NCBI GenBank assembly: GCA_963708165.1
Contig: OY970187.1
Location: forward strand, 1,798,001-1,862,000
Direction of reading: 5' to 3'
DNA from: Rubricoccus sp963708165
Lineage (GTDB): Bacteria > Bacteroidota > Rhodothermia > Rhodothermales > Rubricoccaceae
DNA: 64,000 bases
The translations under genes were made by a program, and so were the position numbers. The notes beneath the pieces were generated by a model, which saw only the letters and a list, made by a program, of their open reading frames with translations, was not told the origin of the DNA and searched no databases. Shown in pieces: positions 60,601 through 64,000 of this stretch. Each line of letters begins with the position of its first letter. The stretch's first letter is position 1.

Positions 60601-61305
60601 ATGGAGACCGAACGCCTCGACGACTTCGCCGCCGCCCTGCGCCCGCGCATCACCGGAGACCTGCGCCTGGACGCACTCTCGAAAGCGCTCTACGCGACCG
60701 ACGCGAGCCTCTACCGCGAGAAGCCACTCGGCGTGCTCATCCCGCGCCACACGGACGACGTGCAGGCCGCTATCGAAGAGGCCGCGCGCTGGGGCATCCC
60801 TGTCCTCCCGCGAGGCTCCGGCTCCAGCTTGGCAGGCTCCGCTGTTGGCGCCGCGCTCGTCATCGACACGACGAAGCACCTCAACCGGATCACCGCGCTC
60901 GACCCCGAGGCGAAGACCGCGACCGTCCAGTCTGGCGTCGTGCTGGACAACCTGAACAAGGCCTCTGGCGCCCACGGGCTGCGGTTCGGCCCCGATCCCG
61001 CGAGCTCCAACCGCGCCACGCTCGGCGGGATGGTCGGCACCAACGCGACCGGCACGCACTCCATTCAATACGGCAGCACCGTCGACTGGCTGGAACGTGC
61101 CGACGTGCTCCTAGCAGACGGATCGCCCGCGACGTTTGGCGCGCTCTCGCCAGAGGCCTGGACGCACGCCTCTGGCGCCAGAGGCCTGGAAGGCGAGATC
61201 TATCGCCGCGTCGAGCGCGCTTCTGAGCGTCCACGAGCAGGCCATCCGACACGGATACGCCGCGCCATTGGCGCCGCGCGGGCGGCTACCGCCTGGAGCG
61301 GCTGA
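60601..61305 (+). CDS. N-terminal fragment of FAD-linked oxidase (D-lactate/glycolate dehydrogenase type)
   Basis: The FAD-binding PCMH domain: ALYATDASLYREKPLGVLIP near residue 30, IPVLPRGSGSSLAGSAVG near 65 (FAD pyrophosphate loop), TVQSGVVLDNLNKA near 105, FGPDPASSNRATLGGMVGTNATG near 128. It departs from the family at about residue 200 (near 61220). The conserved continuation ALLSVHEQAIRHGYA is in a second frame, and GGYRLERLMEAPEVARG in a third, joining the ORF at 61305. Two single-base shifts within ~60 bp break an otherwise intact ~975-aa gene. Decay or assembly error cannot be told apart here. Confidence 0.75.
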   Translation: METERLDDFAAALRPRITGDLRLDALSKALYATDASLYREKPLGVLIPRHTDDVQAAIEEAARWGIPVLPRGSGSSLAGSAVGAALVIDTTKHLNRITALDPEAKTATVQSGVVLDNLNKASGAHGLRFGPDPASSNRATLGGMVGTNATGTHSIQYGSTVDWLERADVLLADGSPATFGALSPEAWTHASGARGLEGEIYRRVERASERPRAGHPTRIRRAIGAARAATAWSG

Positions 61306-63527
61306 TGGAGGCGCCCGAAGTCGCCCGCGGCCCCGGCAGACCGTGGGACGGCACGCGCAACCTCGCGCACCTGCTCTGCGGCGCCGAGGGCACGCTGGGG
61401 TTCACAACGAGCCTCACGGTCGGGCTGACCGAGAAGCCTGCGCACAGCGGCCTCGCGATTGTCCACTTCCCCTCGCGCATGGAGGCGCTCGAAGCCGTCG
61501 AGGGCATCATGGAAACGAGCCCGGCCAGCGTCGAGCTGTTCGACCGGGTCGCGTTGCGCCGCGCGCAGGACGTGACCGAGTACGCGCCCAAGCTCCACTT
61601 CGTGCAGCGCAACAGCGACGGGAGTCTGCCCGCTGCGCTCTTGTTCGTGGAGTACGACGGCGATTCGCCTCTGGCGGTGGAGGACGGGATGCAGCGGCTC
61701 GGCAAACACCTCGGGTCAGGAGCCGTCATCACGCACGCACTGCAGAACGCGCAGATTGAAGACGTGTGGGCCGTCCGCAAAGTCGGGCTGGGCCTCGCGA
61801 TGAGCGCGCGGCTGCCGGTCCAGGCCGCGGCCATCATCGAGGACGCCGCGGTCCCCGTCGAGCACCTATCGGCATACATCCGCGAGCTCGAAGCTGCGAT
61901 GGCCGAGGACAACATCGAGGCCGTCATGTATGCCCACGCGAGCGCGGGCTGCCTGCACGTCCGCCCGTTTCTCGATCTCCGCCAGAGGCCGCAGGTGGAG
62001 GCCATGGACCGCATCGCGCGCGCCTCCGCCCGCCTCGCGCGCAAGTACGGCGGCACCATCGCGAGCGAGCACGGCGACGGCCGCGCCAGAGGCGCCCTGG
62101 CGGAGTACTTCTACTCGCCCGGACTCTACGCCGCCTACGCCGCCACCAAGCGCGCCTTCGACGCCCGAGGCCTGCTCAACCCGCACAAGATCGTCGACGC
62201 CAAGCCGCTGACCGAGGACCTGCGCATCGGCCCGGACTACCACCCGCGGCCTCTGGCGACGCCCATCGCGTTCCCCGACGCGAACGGCCGCGATGTGGGC
62301 TTCGTGGAGGCGGTGGAAGCGTGCAACGGCAGCGCCGTCTGCCGCAAGACCGACGTGGGGACCATGTGCCCTAGCTTTATGGCGACGCGCGAGGAGCGCG
62401 ACTCGACGCGGGGCCGCGCCAACGTGCTCCGCGAGGCGCTGACAAACGGGTTCGACGGCCTCAACTCGCCAGAGGTGGAGCAGGCGATGGACCTCTGCCT
62501 CTCGTGCAAGGCGTGCAAGTCCGAGTGCCCGGCGGGCGTGGACATGAGCCGCCTCAAAACGGCGTGGCTCAACGAGCGCTGGAAGACCGAGACACCGCCC
62601 GCGCGCACCCAGCTTCTGGCGCTGCTCCCCGAAGTGGCGCGCCGCACCGCCGGGCCTCTGGCGCCGGTCGCGAACAAGCTGGCCGCGAGCTGGCCCGCGC
62701 GCCGCACGCGCGCCGCCATCGGGCTCGACCCAGAGCGCGATCTGCCACCGTTCACGTCGCGCCCGTTCAAGACGAGCGAAGCCAACGACCCCGACCCGAC
62801 CGTTCTCCTCTACGCCGACACCTTCGCGCGCACGATGGAGCCCGAGATCGCACGCGCCGCCGTGCGCGTGCTCCGCGCTGCGGGCGAGCGCGTCGGCGTG
62901 GCGCCCGACATCTGCTGCGGGCGCACCTACCTGTCGGAAGGCTACCTGAGCAAAGCCGAAGCCCAGGCGCACAAACTGGCTGACGCCCTGGCGCCAGAGG
63001 CCGAAAAAGGCGTCTGGATCGTCGGTCTGGAGCCGTCGTGCTTGCTCACGCTGCGCGACGAACTCCCCGCGCTGCTCCCGCGCGACGCGCGTGCTCCCGT
63101 CATTGCGAAGCAAGCGCTGTTGTTCGAAGAGTGGGCCGCGATGCGTGCCGAAACGCTCGCGGGTCTGACCTGGGAGCACGCTGGGGGCGACGGTGCTCCG
63201 GCCCAAGCTCTCGTCCACGGACACTGTCACCAGAAAGCCCTCTCCGGCATGGACGCGCCTCTGGCGACGCTCCGCGCCGCGGGCTTCGACGCCAGAGGCT
63301 CGGGCGCCGGATGCTGCGGTCTGGCAGGCGGCTTCGGCTACGAAACCGACCACGCCGAGGTCAGCCGCGCCGTGGCGGAAGACCGGCTGGCGCCCGCGGT
63401 TCGCGCGGCCTCTGGCGAGACCGTGATCGTGGCGGCGGGCACGAGCTGCCGCCACCAGATCGAGCACGTGACGGGGCGCAAGGCGGTCCACCCGGCGCAA
63501 GCGCTGGACGCGGCGCTCGGGCGGTAG
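61305..63527 (+). CDS. FAD-linked oxidase C-terminal domain fused to Fe-S (CCG) domain
   Basis: 740 aa, the main part of a GlcD-GlcF/DLD-type fusion oxidising D-lactate, glycolate or another 2-hydroxy acid into the respiratory chain. The FAD-oxidase C-terminal domain spans residues ~15-300 (NLAHLLCGAEGTLGFTTSLT, IASEHGDGRARGALAEYFYS). Then CLSCKACKSECPAGVDMSRLK near 403 is a 4Fe-4S ferredoxin motif, and two cysteine-rich CCG regions follow (GVAPDICCGRTYLSEG near 540, GSGAGCCGLAGGFGYETDH near 665). It is an in-frame ATG but almost certainly not the true start; see the fragment at 60601. Its stop shares a base with the palindrome at 63527. Confidence 0.88.
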   Translation: MEAPEVARGPGRPWDGTRNLAHLLCGAEGTLGFTTSLTVGLTEKPAHSGLAIVHFPSRMEALEAVEGIMETSPASVELFDRVALRRAQDVTEYAPKLHFVQRNSDGSLPAALLFVEYDGDSPLAVEDGMQRLGKHLGSGAVITHALQNAQIEDVWAVRKVGLGLAMSARLPVQAAAIIEDAAVPVEHLSAYIRELEAAMAEDNIEAVMYAHASAGCLHVRPFLDLRQRPQVEAMDRIARASARLARKYGGTIASEHGDGRARGALAEYFYSPGLYAAYAATKRAFDARGLLNPHKIVDAKPLTEDLRIGPDYHPRPLATPIAFPDANGRDVGFVEAVEACNGSAVCRKTDVGTMCPSFMATREERDSTRGRANVLREALTNGFDGLNSPEVEQAMDLCLSCKACKSECPAGVDMSRLKTAWLNERWKTETPPARTQLLALLPEVARRTAGPLAPVANKLAASWPARRTRAAIGLDPERDLPPFTSRPFKTSEANDPDPTVLLYADTFARTMEPEIARAAVRVLRAAGERVGVAPDICCGRTYLSEGYLSKAEAQAHKLADALAPEAEKGVWIVGLEPSCLLTLRDELPALLPRDARAPVIAKQALLFEEWAAMRAETLAGLTWEHAGGDGAPAQALVHGHCHQKALSGMDAPLATLRAAGFDARGSGAGCCGLAGGFGYETDHAEVSRAVAEDRLAPAVRAASGETVIVAAGTSCRHQIEHVTGRKAVHPAQALDAALGR

Positions 63528-63544
63528 CCTCTGGCGCCAGAGGC
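63527..63544. terminator. Perfect repeat palindrome at the oxidase stop codon
   Basis: GCCTCTGGCGCCAGAGGC starting on the last base of the TAG stop, 9 bp from the stop of the convergent DUF433 gene, so it can serve both strands. Confidence 0.6.
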
Positions 63545-63553
63545 TAGATGATG

Positions 63554-63961
63554 TCAGTTCTGCTCAAACGCCTTGCTGAGCCACTCCACAAGCGATATTC
63601 CTGCATACGTCAGCGCGACCACTGCAATATAGATCGCAGGTATGCGTAGCCATTGAGGCTCGTACGGTGATGAGGCCGAAGCCAAGACGAGTACCAGCAC
63701 GAAAAACGCAGCATAGAGGAAGCTGGTCTTGATCTTTAGACGACGTGCGTCCTTACGTATCACCTTTAGAACTGCGGCATACTGCATGGCTGCGAGCACG
63801 TCTTCGCGCTCCAGTTCTGGAAAATCTTTCAACACGCCGTCGATGCCCCTTCCGGCGCCCAGGTGATTCAACACATCATCTACCGTGATGCCGAGGCCGC
63901 GGATGCGCGGCTCGCCGCTTCGCGTGCTGGGTTCGAGAGTGATTCGGTCGAGGTAGTCCAT
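63554..63961 (-). CDS. DUF433 domain fused to a two-helix membrane segment
   Basis: 135 aa. Residues 1-65 match DUF433, a small winged-helix-like domain found as the antitoxin of some VapBC/MazEF-like toxin-antitoxin pairs: YLDRITLEPSTRSGEPRIRG, ITVDDVLNHLGAGRGIDGVL, FPELEREDVLAAMQYAA. Stand-alone members end near residue 75. Here a basic linker (KVIRKDARRLKIKT) is followed by two transmembrane helices (FLYAAFFVLVLVLASAS, IPAIYIAVVALTYAGISLV). No toxin partner (PIN/DUF5615) is visible in the remaining sequence. GC is clearly lower than upstream and no copy of the iterated repeat falls inside the frame, so it may be recently acquired. Confidence 0.8.
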   Translation of the reverse strand: MDYLDRITLEPSTRSGEPRIRGLGITVDDVLNHLGAGRGIDGVLKDFPELEREDVLAAMQYAAVLKVIRKDARRLKIKTSFLYAAFFVLVLVLASASSPYEPQWLRIPAIYIAVVALTYAGISLVEWLSKAFEQN

Positions 63962-64000
63962 GATGGCTGCGCTGCCCCTAGTGGGAATTCGAGGGTACGA

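Noticed and set aside
1..64000. REP/REPIN elements spread by a RAYT transposase
   Set aside because: REPs are usually intergenic, whereas this 10-mer is at least as common inside genes, and no RAYT-like gene was seen. Not excluded genome-wide.
1..64000. tRNA or rRNA genes
   Set aside because: No cloverleaf with a recognisable T-loop (GTTCGAATC-type) in context, and no rRNA signature was found by eye; the TTCGAA at 12154 and 40192 lies inside the GTAGGG elements.

Overview
The window looks like chromosomal DNA from a GC-rich member of the Rhodothermota (Bacteroidota side), probably close to Rubrivirga/Rubricoccus. This is inferred from gene content, not from a search: three secreted proteins end in type IX secretion (T9SS) C-terminal domains, there is a DUF2480 protein typical of Bacteroidota, menaquinone genes (menG, menF, menD), a CcmF cytochrome-c maturation protein, no Shine-Dalgarno-like sites before most starts, and very high GC. 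I see no rRNA, tRNA, CRISPR array, prophage or intact insertion sequence. Most genes are housekeeping or envelope functions on alternating strands in short operons.

Layout. 0-4 kb: two secreted T9SS proteins. 4-6.3 kb: aroQ-murJ. 6.4-11.6 kb: an M49-like peptidase, a TonB-dependent receptor and a PQQ-type sugar dehydrogenase. 12.5-17 kb: menaquinone synthesis plus a HIT protein. 17-23 kb: LysM lytic transglycosylase, acyl-CoA carboxylase beta subunit and a large acidic protein. 23.6-26.9 kb: a multi-PAS/GAF histidine kinase. 27-33.4 kb: thiL, two small genes, a uracil-DNA-glycosylase-like protein, an outer-membrane protein, a CPBP protease and a lipoprotein. 33.4-42 kb: five tandem paralogues of an uncharacterised membrane family (one frameshifted, one a clear pseudogene) flanking an operon of N-formylglutamate amidohydrolase-like protein, QEGLA-motif metalloprotein and RimK/glutathione-synthase-like ATP-grasp ligase. 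42-50.7 kb: SDR, DUF2480, cysteine desulfurase, CcmF and two alpha/beta hydrolases that both lack the nucleophilic Ser. 50.8-59.5 kb: phosphodiesterase, a frameshifted acyltransferase, subtilase, beta-CASP hydrolase, two thioredoxin-fold proteins and an Old Yellow Enzyme. 59.5-64 kb: a degenerate stretch, a frameshifted FAD/Fe-S oxidase and a DUF433-membrane fusion of lower GC.

The strongest unexplained signal covers the whole window. The 10-mer CGCCAGAGGC / GCCTCTGGCG occurs about every 230 bp on both strands, inside and between genes. It often forms perfect inverted pairs (GCCTCTGGCGCCAGAGGC or CGCCAGAGGCCTCTGGCG), many placed right at stop codons. It behaves like a DNA-uptake sequence or a HIP1-type highly iterated element, and it has shaped the proteins (recurring PEA, ASG, PLA, ARG). 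A second, rarer family of elements bounded by GTAGGG and CCCTAC is also present.

Several genes carry frameshifts. I cannot tell genuine decay from assembly error without reads.
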